This document shows positions 1 through 8,497 of a stretch of 64,000 nt of DNA, piece after piece. The stretch covers positions 62,001 through 126,000 of the forward strand of contig CAVSZG010000006.1 of the NCBI GenBank assembly GCA_963732405.1, in the 5' to 3' direction. The notes beneath the pieces are model-generated. The model saw only the letters and a program-made list of their open reading frames with translations, did no database searches and was not told the origin of the DNA. Position numbers and translations under genes: made by a program. Position 1 is the first letter of the stretch; every line of letters starts with the position of its first letter. The DNA comes from JAUIAI01 sp963732405 (lineage in GTDB: Bacteria; Pseudomonadota; Gammaproteobacteria; Burkholderiales; Burkholderiaceae_E).

Positions 1-594
1 CCCGAGAAGCGCATGGACGAGTATCCGCATCGACTGTCCGGCGGCATGCGCCAGCGGGCGATGATTGCCATGGCCCTGGCCTGCGAACCGCGTCTGTTGA
101 TCGCCGATGAACCGACCACCGCGCTCGATGTCACCATCCAGGCCCAGATTCTTGCCCTGATGGCCGATCTGCAACGCGCCTGCGGCATGGCAATCCTGCT
201 GATTTCGCATGACCTCGGTGTCGTGGCCGAGGTGGCCGACGAGGTGGCTGTGATGTACGCGGGGCGGATCGTCGAGCGCGCCCGCGCCATCGATCTGTTT
301 ACCCGGCCGCAGCATCCGTATACGGTGGGACTGCTCGGTGCGACCCCCAGCCTCACCCACCGGGTTGAACGGCTTGCCAGTATCGAGGGGCAGATGCCTG
401 GCCTGCATTCGCCCAGGTCCGGCTGTCGGTTCTCTGCCCGCTGCCCCTTTGCCGACGAACACTGCCGCCGGGTCGAGCCGGTGCTGGCGCTCATGCCCGA
501 GTCCGATGGTCACTGGTCCGCCTGTCACAAGGCACCTCTGGAGCCCGCGCAACTGGGCCTGGATGGTCGCGTGCAACGGGTGGTCTGTTCGTGA
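1..594 (+). CDS. Peptide/nickel ABC transporter ATPase, DppD/OppD type (5' end outside window)
   Basis: Energy-coupling ATPase of an Opp/Dpp-type importer on the cytoplasmic face of the membrane. The reading frame is open to base 1, so the N-terminus including Walker A lies outside the window. Visible are the ABC signature LSGGMRQR, Walker B LLIADEPTTALD and the switch-histidine segment LLISHDLG. The C-terminal oligopeptide-transporter extension with its cysteines (GCRFSARCPF, then HWSACH) is also present. The stop overlaps the GTG start of the next ATPase gene (GTGA), so the two are translationally coupled. First visible gene of the importer operon running to 5189. The substrate cannot be read from an ATPase. 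Confidence 0.93.
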   Translation, partial: PEKRMDEYPHRLSGGMRQRAMIAMALACEPRLLIADEPTTALDVTIQAQILALMADLQRACGMAILLISHDLGVVAEVADEVAVMYAGRIVERARAIDLFTRPQHPYTVGLLGATPSLTHRVERLASIEGQMPGLHSPRSGCRFSARCPFADEHCRRVEPVLALMPESDGHWSACHKAPLEPAQLGLDGRVQRVVCS

Positions 595-1715
595 GCGCGC
601 CGACGGCGTCGACGGCGCCCATCCTGCTGGCCGACGGACTGTCGCGTCACTTCGTTATCCGGCGTGGGGCCTTTGGTGGGCAGGCGGCGGCCGTGCGAGC
701 GGTCGATGGCGTAAACCTGTCGGTGATGGCCGGCGAAACCCTGGGCGTGGTGGGCGAGACGGGTTGCGGCAAGTCGACGCTCGGTCGTCTGTTGTTGCGC
801 CTGATCGAGCCCAGCGCCGGCAAGGTGGTGTTCGATGGCGAGGATCTGGGCACCTTGAGCGCGCGAGCGATGCGCGCGCGACGTCGCGACCTGCAGATGA
901 TCTTCCAGGATCCGTACTCCTCGCTCAATCCGACCATGACCGTGGGGGCGATGCTCGCCGAACCGCTTCGGCTGCACGGGCTGACCGACCGTCCGGCCGA
1001 GCGGGTCGCCGAACTGTTGCGTCTGGTGGGCCTGCCACCAGAACACGCAGGCCGCTGGCCGCACGAATTCTCCGGTGGTCAGCGCCAGCGAATCGGTATT
1101 GCCCGCGCACTCGCGGTGTCGCCACGGCTCATTGTCTGTGATGAAGTGGTGTCGGCGCTCGATGTGTCGGTGCAGGCCCAGATCATCAATCTGCTGATGG
1201 ATCTGCAGCAACGCCTGGGCCTGACTTATGTGTTCATCGCGCATGATCTGGCCGTGGTCCGCCAGATCGCCTCACGGATCGCGGTGATGTATCTCGGGCG
1301 CATCGTCGAACTGGCGCCAGCCGACGACTTGTTTCGCGCGCCGGCTCACCCCTATACCCGCGCACTGCTGGCCGCCGTGCCTCGCGGGCAGCCCAGGCGT
1401 GACGCTTCCCCTGTGCCGCGTGTGCTGATCGAAGGTGATCTGCCGGACCCGACCCATCCGCCGTCCGGATGCGCCTTTCATGGCCGCTGCCCGCACGTTC
1501 AGGCACGTTGCCGCCAGGAAGCACCGGCGTTGATGCCCCGGGCAGCAGGTGTCGATCATCGGGTGGCCTGTCACGTCGACATCGAGTCGTCTCCTGGCGA
1601 GCGCAAACCGGCGACTGTCGGTGCGCCAGATGATCACCGGATTGCCGACGACGCGGCGGCCCGCGATCGCCTGCGCCTGCTCATGAATGCCTTCATCCGG
1701 CCGCCGGGCCAATGA
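591..1715 (+). CDS. Peptide/nickel ABC transporter ATPase, DppF/OppF type
   Basis: Second ATPase of the importer, 374 aa. Walker A GETGCGKST, Q-loop MIFQDPYSSLNP, signature FSGGQRQRIGIARAL, Walker B LIVCDEVVSALD and the H-loop FIAHDLA are complete. The oligopeptide-type C-terminal cysteine region (GCAFHGRCPH) follows. A tail of about 45 residues after that region is longer than usual for DppF and has no recognised function. The GTG start overlaps the stop of the preceding ATPase by four bases. The order ATPase-ATPase-binding protein-permease-permease is common for peptide importers in Beta- and Alphaproteobacteria. Confidence 0.94.
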   Translation: MSAPTASTAPILLADGLSRHFVIRRGAFGGQAAAVRAVDGVNLSVMAGETLGVVGETGCGKSTLGRLLLRLIEPSAGKVVFDGEDLGTLSARAMRARRRDLQMIFQDPYSSLNPTMTVGAMLAEPLRLHGLTDRPAERVAELLRLVGLPPEHAGRWPHEFSGGQRQRIGIARALAVSPRLIVCDEVVSALDVSVQAQIINLLMDLQQRLGLTYVFIAHDLAVVRQIASRIAVMYLGRIVELAPADDLFRAPAHPYTRALLAAVPRGQPRRDASPVPRVLIEGDLPDPTHPPSGCAFHGRCPHVQARCRQEAPALMPRAAGVDHRVACHVDIESSPGERKPATVGAPDDHRIADDAAARDRLRLLMNAFIRPPGQ

Positions 1716-1757
1716 CGTGCGATGATCCGGTCATACGAACTTCTTCGGAGAAACCTC

Positions 1758-3323
1758 ATGTCCGCTCTACGTCACTCGCTGCACCGATGCTTCCCAGGGA
1801 ACGTCCGTGCCTGCACCGCCGCGCTGCTGGGTGTGCTCGGTCTCACATCGCTGCTGGCCGCCGGTCCCGCGCAGGCGCAGACACTGCGCATTGGCCTGGC
1901 TGAAGATCCGGATCTGCTCGACCCGACCCGCGCCCGCACCTTCGTTGGTCGCATCGTATTCTCGGCGCTGTGCGACAAGCTCATCGACATCGATGAGCAG
2001 CTTGGCTATCAGCCCCAGCTGGCCACCGCCTTCCAATGGTCCGACGATGGCAAGGCCCTGACCCTGACGCTGCGCCAGGGTGTCACTTTCCATGATGGCG
2101 AGCCCCTGGATGCCCAGGCCGTGAAGTACAACATCGAGCGCCACAAGAATACGAAGGGCTCGAACCGCAGTGGCGAGCTCAAGCCGGTCGCCAGCGTCGA
2201 CATCGTCGATCCGTTGACGGTCAGGCTCAATCTGTCGGCGCCGTTCACGCCCTTGCTGGCTGCGCTGGCCGACCGCGCCGGCATGATGGTGTCGCCCAAG
2301 GCAGCCGAAGCGGCTGGTGAGAGCTTCGCAAGCCGGCCGGTCTGCGCCGGCCCGTTCAAATTTGTCGAGCGGGTCGCCCAGGATCGTATCGTGCTCGAGC
2401 GTTATGAGGGCTACTGGAACCGATCGGCCATCCATTTCGACCGGGTCGTGTATACCCCGATTCCCGATGCATCGGTGCGCCTGGCCAATCTGAAGTCCGG
2501 TCAGTTCGATTACATCGAGCGGGCCGCCTCATCCGACATGGCCGCCCTGCGTCAGGACAAACGATTCAAGACGGCTGCAATCACCGAGATCGGCTACCAG
2601 GGCATCACGATCAACCTGGCCAAGAGCGAGCGGGCCCAGCAGAATCCCCTGGGCCGGGATGCCCGCGTGCGAGAAGCCTTCGAATTGTCACTCGATCGCG
2701 AGGGCATCGTGCAGGTCGTGATGGACGGCGAGGCCACGTCCGGCAATCAGTGGGTTGCGCCGGCCAGTACCTACTATGCGAAGAGCCGGCCGGTTCCCAA
2801 GCGGGATCTGGCGCGTGCCAAGGCCTTGCTCAAGGAAGCCGGCGTCGACAAGCCACGCTTCACGCTGATGACCGCGACCACCTCGGATGCGCAGAAGATC
2901 GCCCAGGTCGTGCAGGCGATGGCGGGCGAGGCGGGGTTCGATGTGCAGATCGAATCGACCGAATTTGCCAGCTCGCTGAACCGCGCCGACAAGGGCGATT
3001 TTGATGCCTATGTGCTGGCCTGGAGTGGCCGGGCCGATCCCGACGGCAACCTGTTCAGCTTCTGGGGATGCAAGCAACCGCTCAACTACTCGGGCACCTG
3101 TGATGCCGAGCTGGATGAGCTGCTGGCCCGGTCGCGTACCCAGAGCGTGACGGCCGAGCGGGTCAAGACCTTCGACGAGATCGCCCGGCGGGTACTGGAC
3201 AAGCGTGGCGTCATCTATCTGTATCACCGCGCCTGGCTCTGGGCCTACAACAGCAAGCTGCAGAACGTGCGCGAGCTGCCCGATGGCCTGCTTCGCCTGA
3301 CCGGGCTGAAGATGGCCCCGTGA
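1758..3323 (+). CDS. ABC transporter substrate-binding protein, SBP_bac_5 family
   Basis: Periplasmic ligand-binding protein of the importer, 521 aa. ATG 1758 is chosen over an upstream in-frame ATG at 1722 because GGAG lies about seven bases before it. The N-terminus has a Sec signal peptide ending near AGPAQAQ. The family 5 landmarks are present: LRIGLAEDPDLLDPT at the mature start, then LTLTLRQGVTFHDGEPLDAQ in the first lobe. Proteins of this family bind peptides, nickel chelates, opines or glycosides, so the ligand is not predictable. It lies between the ATPase pair and the permease pair, with only four bases to the next start. Confidence 0.94.
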   Translation: MSALRHSLHRCFPGNVRACTAALLGVLGLTSLLAAGPAQAQTLRIGLAEDPDLLDPTRARTFVGRIVFSALCDKLIDIDEQLGYQPQLATAFQWSDDGKALTLTLRQGVTFHDGEPLDAQAVKYNIERHKNTKGSNRSGELKPVASVDIVDPLTVRLNLSAPFTPLLAALADRAGMMVSPKAAEAAGESFASRPVCAGPFKFVERVAQDRIVLERYEGYWNRSAIHFDRVVYTPIPDASVRLANLKSGQFDYIERAASSDMAALRQDKRFKTAAITEIGYQGITINLAKSERAQQNPLGRDARVREAFELSLDREGIVQVVMDGEATSGNQWVAPASTYYAKSRPVPKRDLARAKALLKEAGVDKPRFTLMTATTSDAQKIAQVVQAMAGEAGFDVQIESTEFASSLNRADKGDFDAYVLAWSGRADPDGNLFSFWGCKQPLNYSGTCDAELDELLARSRTQSVTAERVKTFDEIARRVLDKRGVIYLYHRAWLWAYNSKLQNVRELPDGLLRLTGLKMAP

Positions 3324-3327
3324 ACGC

Positions 3328-4269
3328 GTGACTGCATGGTTGATCCGGCGGATCGCCATGATCCTGCCGACCCTGTTGTTCGTGACCCTGTTGATCTTCG
3401 GGTTGCAACAACTCATGCCGGGCGATCCGGCCGTGGTCCTGGCCGGTGAGGAACAGGATCCGGCCGTCATCGAGTATCTGCGTGAGCGGATGCACCTGGA
3501 CAAGGCCTGGCCGGTTCGTTACGCCTACTGGATGGGCGGCGTGCTGCAGGGGGACCTGGGCCAGTCGATACGCAGCCAGGAACCCGTGCTGGCCCTGATC
3601 GCGCAGAAGCTACCGGTCACGCTCGAACTGGCCGTGCTCGCGATGCTGATCGCGGTTGGCATCGGCATTCCGGCCGGCATCGTCTCAGCGGTGAAGCAGG
3701 GTAGCGTCTGGGACTGGCTGGCCAATGTTCTGGCGCTGGGTGGATTATCAATGCCGAATTTCTGGCTGGGCATTCTACTGATCCTGCTGTTCTCGGTGTC
3801 GCTGGGCTGGCTGCCCGCGTCGGGTTATGTCTCGCTGCGCGAGGATCCGATCGGCAATCTGCAGACCATGGTGATGCCGGCATTCGTACTGGGCACCGGC
3901 ATCGCGGCCGTGTTCATGCGCCATACACGCAGCGCGATGCTGCAGGTACTGAATGCCGACTACGTACGCACCGCGCGCGCCAAGGGCCTGACCAACCGGA
4001 CCGTGGTGATGCGCCATGCCTTGCGCAATGCGCTCACGCCGGTCATTACCCTGGGGGCGCTGGAGTTCGGTACGCTGCTCTCGGGCGCGGTGTTGACCGA
4101 ACAGGTGTTCAGCATTCCCGGCTTCGGCAAACTGATCGTCGACGCGGTATTCAACCGGGACTATGCGGTGGTACAGGGCGTGGTACTCGTGACCGGCCTG
4201 GCCTATATCGGACTCAATCTGTTGGCCGACATTGCCTACATTCTGGTCAATCCGAGACTGCGCGCATGA
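3328..4269 (+). CDS. ABC transporter permease, DppB/OppB type
   Basis: Inner-membrane permease subunit, 313 aa, starting with GTG. It begins with the typical RRIAMILPTLLFV first helix and the QQLMPGDPA segment, followed by about five further membrane segments. The EAA coupling loop, which contacts the ATPase, is seen as DYVRTARAKGLTNRTV near residue 215. The C-terminus has FSIPGFGKLIVDA, usual for DppB. Its stop overlaps the start of the second permease gene (ATGA). Length and layout are normal. Confidence 0.94.
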   Translation: MTAWLIRRIAMILPTLLFVTLLIFGLQQLMPGDPAVVLAGEEQDPAVIEYLRERMHLDKAWPVRYAYWMGGVLQGDLGQSIRSQEPVLALIAQKLPVTLELAVLAMLIAVGIGIPAGIVSAVKQGSVWDWLANVLALGGLSMPNFWLGILLILLFSVSLGWLPASGYVSLREDPIGNLQTMVMPAFVLGTGIAAVFMRHTRSAMLQVLNADYVRTARAKGLTNRTVVMRHALRNALTPVITLGALEFGTLLSGAVLTEQVFSIPGFGKLIVDAVFNRDYAVVQGVVLVTGLAYIGLNLLADIAYILVNPRLRA

Positions 4270-5189
4270 GCAAAGCGAGCCGGATCGCTATGGTTGATGC
4301 TGGCGGGGGCGCGACGCCAGCCATGAACACTGCCGGGGCGGTCACCATGCAGGCGAGGCCGGGCCGTCGGGCCTGGCGTCGACTGCGTGCGCACAAGCCC
4401 GCCGTGGCCGGCCTGATCGTGGTGATGTTCTTCATCGGTGTGGCCAGCCTCGCCCCCTGGATCGCGCCCTATGATCCGGTCGCCACGAGTTGGGGAGCGA
4501 TTCGCAAGGCGCCGTCGGCGGCTCACTGGTTCGGCACCGACGAACTCGGTCGTGATGTGCTGGCGCGTGTCATCTGGGGCGCGCGGGCCTCGCTGGCCGC
4601 CGGCCTGATCTCGGTGTCGATCGCCCTGCTGGTCGGTGTGCCGATCGGATTGCTCGCGGGTTATGTGGGCGGTTTCGTCGACGGCCTGATCGCGCGCGTG
4701 ACCGACGCCTTTCTCGCTTGTCCGTTCCTGATCCTGGCGATCGCGCTCGCGGCCTTTTTGGGGCCCAGTCTGAGCAATGCCATGATTGCGATCGGTGTGT
4801 CGGCCACGCCCATTTTCGTGCGACTGACCCGGGCGCAGGTGCTCAATGTGACGGTCGAAGACTATGTCGAAGCCGCCCGCGCCCTCGGGAACCCACCCTG
4901 GTGGATTGCATTGCGCCATGTATTGCCCAATGCGATCGCGCCGATCATCGTGCAGGCGACATTGACAATCGCTGCGGCCATCATCGCCGAAGCGAGCCTG
5001 TCCTTTCTGGGCCTGGGCCAGCAGCCACCGGCACCCAGTTGGGGCAGCATGCTCAATACCGCGAAGAACTACATGGATCAGGCACCCTGGATGGCGATCT
5101 GGCCAGGGTGCGCGATCTTCCTGCTGGTGCTGGCCTTGAATCTGCTGGGCGATGGCTTGCGCGATGCACTCGATCCCCGCCGCGGCTGA
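4266..5189 (+). CDS. ABC transporter permease, DppC/OppC type
   Basis: Second inner-membrane permease, 307 aa, pairing with the DppB-like protein. Landmarks are HWFGTDELGRDVLARV before the core, the EAA loop DYVEAARALGNPPWWI, and the C-terminal FLGLGQQPPAPSWGSML. The N-terminal 35 residues before the first membrane helix are longer than typical. The start could be internal, but the ATGA overlap with the preceding stop supports the position given. It is the last gene of this importer operon; a hairpin follows. Confidence 0.94.
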   Translation: MSKASRIAMVDAGGGATPAMNTAGAVTMQARPGRRAWRRLRAHKPAVAGLIVVMFFIGVASLAPWIAPYDPVATSWGAIRKAPSAAHWFGTDELGRDVLARVIWGARASLAAGLISVSIALLVGVPIGLLAGYVGGFVDGLIARVTDAFLACPFLILAIALAAFLGPSLSNAMIAIGVSATPIFVRLTRAQVLNVTVEDYVEAARALGNPPWWIALRHVLPNAIAPIIVQATLTIAAAIIAEASLSFLGLGQQPPAPSWGSMLNTAKNYMDQAPWMAIWPGCAIFLLVLALNLLGDGLRDALDPRRG

Positions 5190-5194
5190 CCCAC

Positions 5195-5221
5195 TGCCTG
5201 GCCCGGCTGGATGGCCAGGCA
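5195..5221 (+). terminator. Hairpin after importer operon
   Basis: A perfect 9-bp stem TGCCTGGCC / GGCCAGGCA with a 9-base loop starts six bases after the permease stop codon. No T-run follows, so intrinsic termination would be weak. It may instead stabilise the mRNA 3' end. Confidence 0.45.
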
Positions 5222-5271
5222 ACATCTTCACGTAGCATTACATGCTCGAACAATCATCTGGAGTGACAAGC

Positions 5272-5598
5272 ATGCCGGTCATTTACGAGCAACGCACCTA
5301 TTCCGTCACCGTCGGTCAGATGCCCGAGGCGACGCGTCTGTATTCCACCCTGGGCTGGCCCGCCCTCGAAGCGGGCGGCTTCAGCAAAAAATGCCTGGGT
5401 TACTTCATCAGCGACACGGGCGATCTGCACCAACTGGTCCATCTCTGGCGCTTCGACAGCGACGAAGACCGTCGTGCCCATTGGAAGCGGCTGTTCGAGA
5501 ACACCGACTTCATGGTCTTCGCCAAGCAGTTTCGGCCACTGGTTCGCAACCAGCATGTCCAACTGCTGGTGGCCGCGCCCTGGGGCACCCATCCCTGA
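5272..5598 (+). CDS. NIPSNAP family protein
   Basis: Small protein of 108 aa in the NIPSNAP dimeric alpha/beta-barrel family. The pattern YEQRTYSVTVG at the start, the central QLVHLWRF and the C-terminal VQLLVAAPWG fit the family. ATG 5272 is preferred over the upstream in-frame ATG 5242 because GGAG lies about seven bases before it and the family starts at this point. Bacterial members often sit in catabolic operons, but no reaction can be assigned. It faces a chemotaxis gene on the opposite strand and is probably transcribed alone. Confidence 0.85.
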   Translation: MPVIYEQRTYSVTVGQMPEATRLYSTLGWPALEAGGFSKKCLGYFISDTGDLHQLVHLWRFDSDEDRRAHWKRLFENTDFMVFAKQFRPLVRNQHVQLLVAAPWGTHP

Positions 5599-5611
5599 AC
5601 CGGGCGATCGC

Positions 5612-6523
5612 TCAGGCGGCGACCCGGAACGCGCTGATTGCGCCCTGAACCCGATCGGACTGGGACTTGAGCGAACGCGCGCTGGTGGTGAGTTCTTCGA
5701 CCAGGGCCGCGTTCTGATGGGTCGATTCGTCGATGTGCGCAATGGTCTGGCGGATCTGACCGATGCCATCGCTCTGGGCCAGGCCCGCTTCAGCGATGTC
5801 GCCGATCAACTGCTCCGCCCGGGCCGCCTCGACGGCGGCATTGAGCGCGAGAATGTTGGTTTGAAATGCGATGCCTTCGATCACGCCGACGATTTCGCTG
5901 ACCCGGTTCGAACTCCCGTTGATCTCGACCATGCGCGTGACCACTTCGCTCATGGTCTGCGCGCCGCGACCGGCGATGGTGTTCGACAAGGCCACCAGCG
6001 TGCGGGCCTCCTGGGTGCTGTGCGCATTGCTGCGTACCGCATCGGCGAGCTGATCCATCGAGCTGACGGTCTGTTGTAACGCGCCGACCTGGGTTTCGGT
6101 GCGTTGCGAGAGATCGGAATTGCCATTGGCGTTTTTGGCGGCCGCGTTGTTGACATCGACGATGGCACCATTCACCTGAACCAGCGAGTCGCGCAAATTC
6201 TTGCGCATCTTGTTGAGCTCGGCGCGCAGCCAGGAGATTTCATCCTTGCCCGGTGAATCGATCTTGCTGTGCAGATCGCCATCGGCAATACAGGTCACGC
6301 AGCCGACGGTCGATTCCACGGAGTGGCGTACGCTCGAGACGATCAACATGCTGCTGACCAGCGCCAGCAGCGACCCCCCGAGCGTGATGGCGGTGACGAT
6401 GGCGATGCCGTATTGTTCCCGCAGCGGGGCCGGCGCCTCCTCACCGAGCAGCCATGCCGAGCACAGGCCCAGGACGAGGGTCACGGCGTTCACCAGGCCG
6501 AACCCGATAAAGACGCGGCGCAC
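5612..6523 (-). CDS. Methyl-accepting chemotaxis protein lacking the signalling-hairpin tip
   Basis: Receptor-like protein of 303 aa. Two membrane helices (about residues 5-25 and 40-62) flank a very short extracytoplasmic stretch. A HAMP segment and an MCP signalling domain follow. The N-terminal arm is normal up to LALNAAVEAARA, but then runs directly into EQLIGDIAEAGLAQSDGIGQ. The highly conserved tip and turn (GEQGRGFAVVASEVR in the other MCP at 19620-21167) and the adjoining C-terminal arm are missing. By direct comparison with that protein about 60 residues are gone, in frame, near 5810-5820. CheA/CheW contacts sit in the missing part, so classical signalling is unlikely. The start is uncertain: codons upstream of GTG 6523 read IRKISLV, as in many MCPs, but begin with ATT. 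Confidence 0.85.
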   Translation of the reverse strand: MRRVFIGFGLVNAVTLVLGLCSAWLLGEEAPAPLREQYGIAIVTAITLGGSLLALVSSMLIVSSVRHSVESTVGCVTCIADGDLHSKIDSPGKDEISWLRAELNKMRKNLRDSLVQVNGAIVDVNNAAAKNANGNSDLSQRTETQVGALQQTVSSMDQLADAVRSNAHSTQEARTLVALSNTIAGRGAQTMSEVVTRMVEINGSSNRVSEIVGVIEGIAFQTNILALNAAVEAARAEQLIGDIAEAGLAQSDGIGQIRQTIAHIDESTHQNAALVEELTTSARSLKSQSDRVQGAISAFRVAA

Positions 6524-6698
6524 CAGACTGATTTTGCGAATTCATTGCACGGGTTTGTTTCCCGCTGACGCACATCGAGTTATCGTATCGTGCACTATCC
6601 GACGGGAACACCGAAACAGGTCGGGAAATATCCGCCAGAGTCAGGCCGGATCGATCGGGCGTCGATGAGGAAGCGGGGTGGCGCGTCGCAGCCCGGCG

Positions 6699-7451
6699 CT
6701 AGGATCGCCCACCGTCCACCGACAGGATCTGACCGGTGATCCAGTCGGCCAGATCGCTGGCGAGGAATACAACGGCATGGGCGATGTCATCGGGCTGGCC
6801 CAGGCGGCGAAGGTGGATCTGCCCGAGCAGACGCTGCTGACCGGCCTCGCCATACGACTGCCATTGTCGTTCGGTGCTGGGATTGGAGCGCACGAAGCCA
6901 GGCGCGATCGCGTTGCAGGTGATGTTCGCGGGGCCCAGGTCCTGGGCCAGTTGCCGGGTCAGGCCAACCAGGGCGTGTTTGGCGGCCGTATAGCCCTGAA
7001 TGCCGGTGAGGCTTGGCCGAAGGCCTGCACCCGAGGCGATGAACACGATCCGCCCACCGCCGCGGGCGGCAAGCCTGGGGGCGGCGGCCTGCGCCAGCCA
7101 CATGGCTGTGTCGACGTTCGCGGCGAACAAGGCCCGCCAGTCCTGCTCGGTGACGGCCTCGAGTGCGCCGCCCTGCTGACCACACACGCCGCCGGCCGCA
7201 TTGACCACGACGTCGGGTGCATCGTCATCGCCGATGTCGGCAAACAGCGCCTGAACGGACTGTCGCTGCGACAGATCGCATTGATGCACGCGCGCACCGT
7301 CTATCCCATGATCGTCGCTGACCGGCGCCACATCCACCAGATGAATACGGGCGCCGGCTGCCGCCAGCCGCCTGCCGATGGCCAGGCCGATGCCCTGGGC
7401 CGCCCCGGTGATCAGGGCCGTTCGGCCCGCCAGATTGATCGCCAGGCTCAT
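6699..7451 (-). CDS. SDR family NAD(P)-dependent oxidoreductase
   Basis: Classical short-chain dehydrogenase/reductase of 250 aa. The cofactor motif TGAAQGIG, the structural NAAGG, and the catalytic Y-x-x-x-K as YTAAK are all present. The C-terminal GQILSVDGGRS is family-typical. An acidic residue at the end of the second strand (LVDVA) suggests NAD preference, an inference only. The start overlaps the stop of the PanE-like gene (ATGA). This is the last of a translationally coupled leftward operon beginning at marR (11730). The substrate is unknown. Confidence 0.92.
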   Translation of the reverse strand: MSLAINLAGRTALITGAAQGIGLAIGRRLAAAGARIHLVDVAPVSDDHGIDGARVHQCDLSQRQSVQALFADIGDDDAPDVVVNAAGGVCGQQGGALEAVTEQDWRALFAANVDTAMWLAQAAAPRLAARGGGRIVFIASGAGLRPSLTGIQGYTAAKHALVGLTRQLAQDLGPANITCNAIAPGFVRSNPSTERQWQSYGEAGQQRLLGQIHLRRLGQPDDIAHAVVFLASDLADWITGQILSVDGGRS

Positions 7452-8497
7452 CGAGGTCTCGCTGTGGTCGTAGGGTCTGGTGCGGTCATGTCCAGCGAGC
7501 GACTCAGTTCGTCGAAGGCGTCGGCGCTCAGGGCGCGACGGCCGGCTTCGATGTCGTGGATCAGCGTGACGAGCCTGGCCAGCAATGGTGTGCGCCAGCC
7601 CGATGTGCCAGCCAGATCGACCAGCAGCCCGACCTGGGCATCCACCTCCGTCGGGCGTCGCCGGATCGCGAGGTCACGCCAGATGCCCGAATGGGTTTTC
7701 GCGGTCAATGAGGTGTAGTGACTGAGCCATTGAATCACTGCGTCGGCTGCCGCGTCGCTGGCTCGTTCGCCGAACGCCTGCGGATCGAACTGACCAAAGC
7801 CCACGGGTGTGACACCCCGCTTATGGGCCAGTCCGATGACTTCGCGGCCCAGGGCGATGAAGGTGCGGCGGCGCGCGGGGTCGGCGAAGTTGGCCGACAT
7901 GGAGTCGTTGGTCAGTGCCGTGGCGAACAACATCGCACCATAAGCCAGCTTGCCCCAGAGATAGCCGTCGATGTTGTCTGAGAGGATGGCATCGGGTTCG
8001 ACAAGCTGCAGCCAGCAATGCATCTGCCGGGTTCGTTCGCGGATGGCGTGATCGATCTCGCCCACGACCACGGCACCTCGATTGCCGTAGAGAATTCTTC
8101 CCGGTCCCAGCCAGTCGGCGCCGAAGTTGACGAAGCAACCCATGGTTCGTTGCGCGCCGACGCGTTTGGCGATGGCGATCTCATTCAGACCGTTTTGTGC
8201 CGACAGCACATAACCATCATCGGCCAGGTGCGGCAGCAGGCTGTCGAGCGCCGCCTCGGTCATGTGGGCCTTGACCGCCAGCACGACATGCTCGAAGCGA
8301 CCGCTCAACTCGGCCGGGGTGAAGGCCGGGACCACCACCGAGAACTCGTCCACCGGCCCCTCAATCTGCAGACCCGAGCTGCGCGAGGCCGCCACGTGCT
8401 GTGCCTCGATATCGACCATGGTCACCGGCACACCGGCCCGAACCCAGTAGGCGGCCAGCGTGCCACCGATGGCGCCACCTCCCCAGACCAGAATCAT
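7448..8497 (-). CDS. Ketopantoate reductase (ApbA/PanE) family dehydrogenase
   Basis: NADP-dependent 2-oxoacid reductase family protein, 349 aa. The N-terminal Rossmann motif is WGGGAIGG. The central SAQNGLNE and the C-terminal-domain LWGKLAYGAML, which carries the family's catalytic lysine, are present. Because it sits in a catabolic operon with an isoaspartyl peptidase, an SDR and a peptide-binding protein, a paralogue acting on a catabolic 2-oxoacid is more likely than pantothenate synthesis. It is coupled by ATGA overlaps to both neighbours. Confidence 0.9.
   Translation of the reverse strand: MILVWGGGAIGGTLAAYWVRAGVPVTMVDIEAQHVAASRSSGLQIEGPVDEFSVVVPAFTPAELSGRFEHVVLAVKAHMTEAALDSLLPHLADDGYVLSAQNGLNEIAIAKRVGAQRTMGCFVNFGADWLGPGRILYGNRGAVVVGEIDHAIRERTRQMHCWLQLVEPDAILSDNIDGYLWGKLAYGAMLFATALTNDSMSANFADPARRRTFIALGREVIGLAHKRGVTPVGFGQFDPQAFGERASDAAADAVIQWLSHYTSLTAKTHSGIWRDLAIRRRPTEVDAQVGLLVDLAGTSGWRTPLLARLVTLIHDIEAGRRALSADAFDELSRSLDMTAPDPTTTARPR

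Noticed and set aside
4236..5231. Leftward frame of 331 codons opposite the DppC-type gene
   Set aside because: Shadow of a well-conserved permease; no signal, domain or ribosome-binding site.
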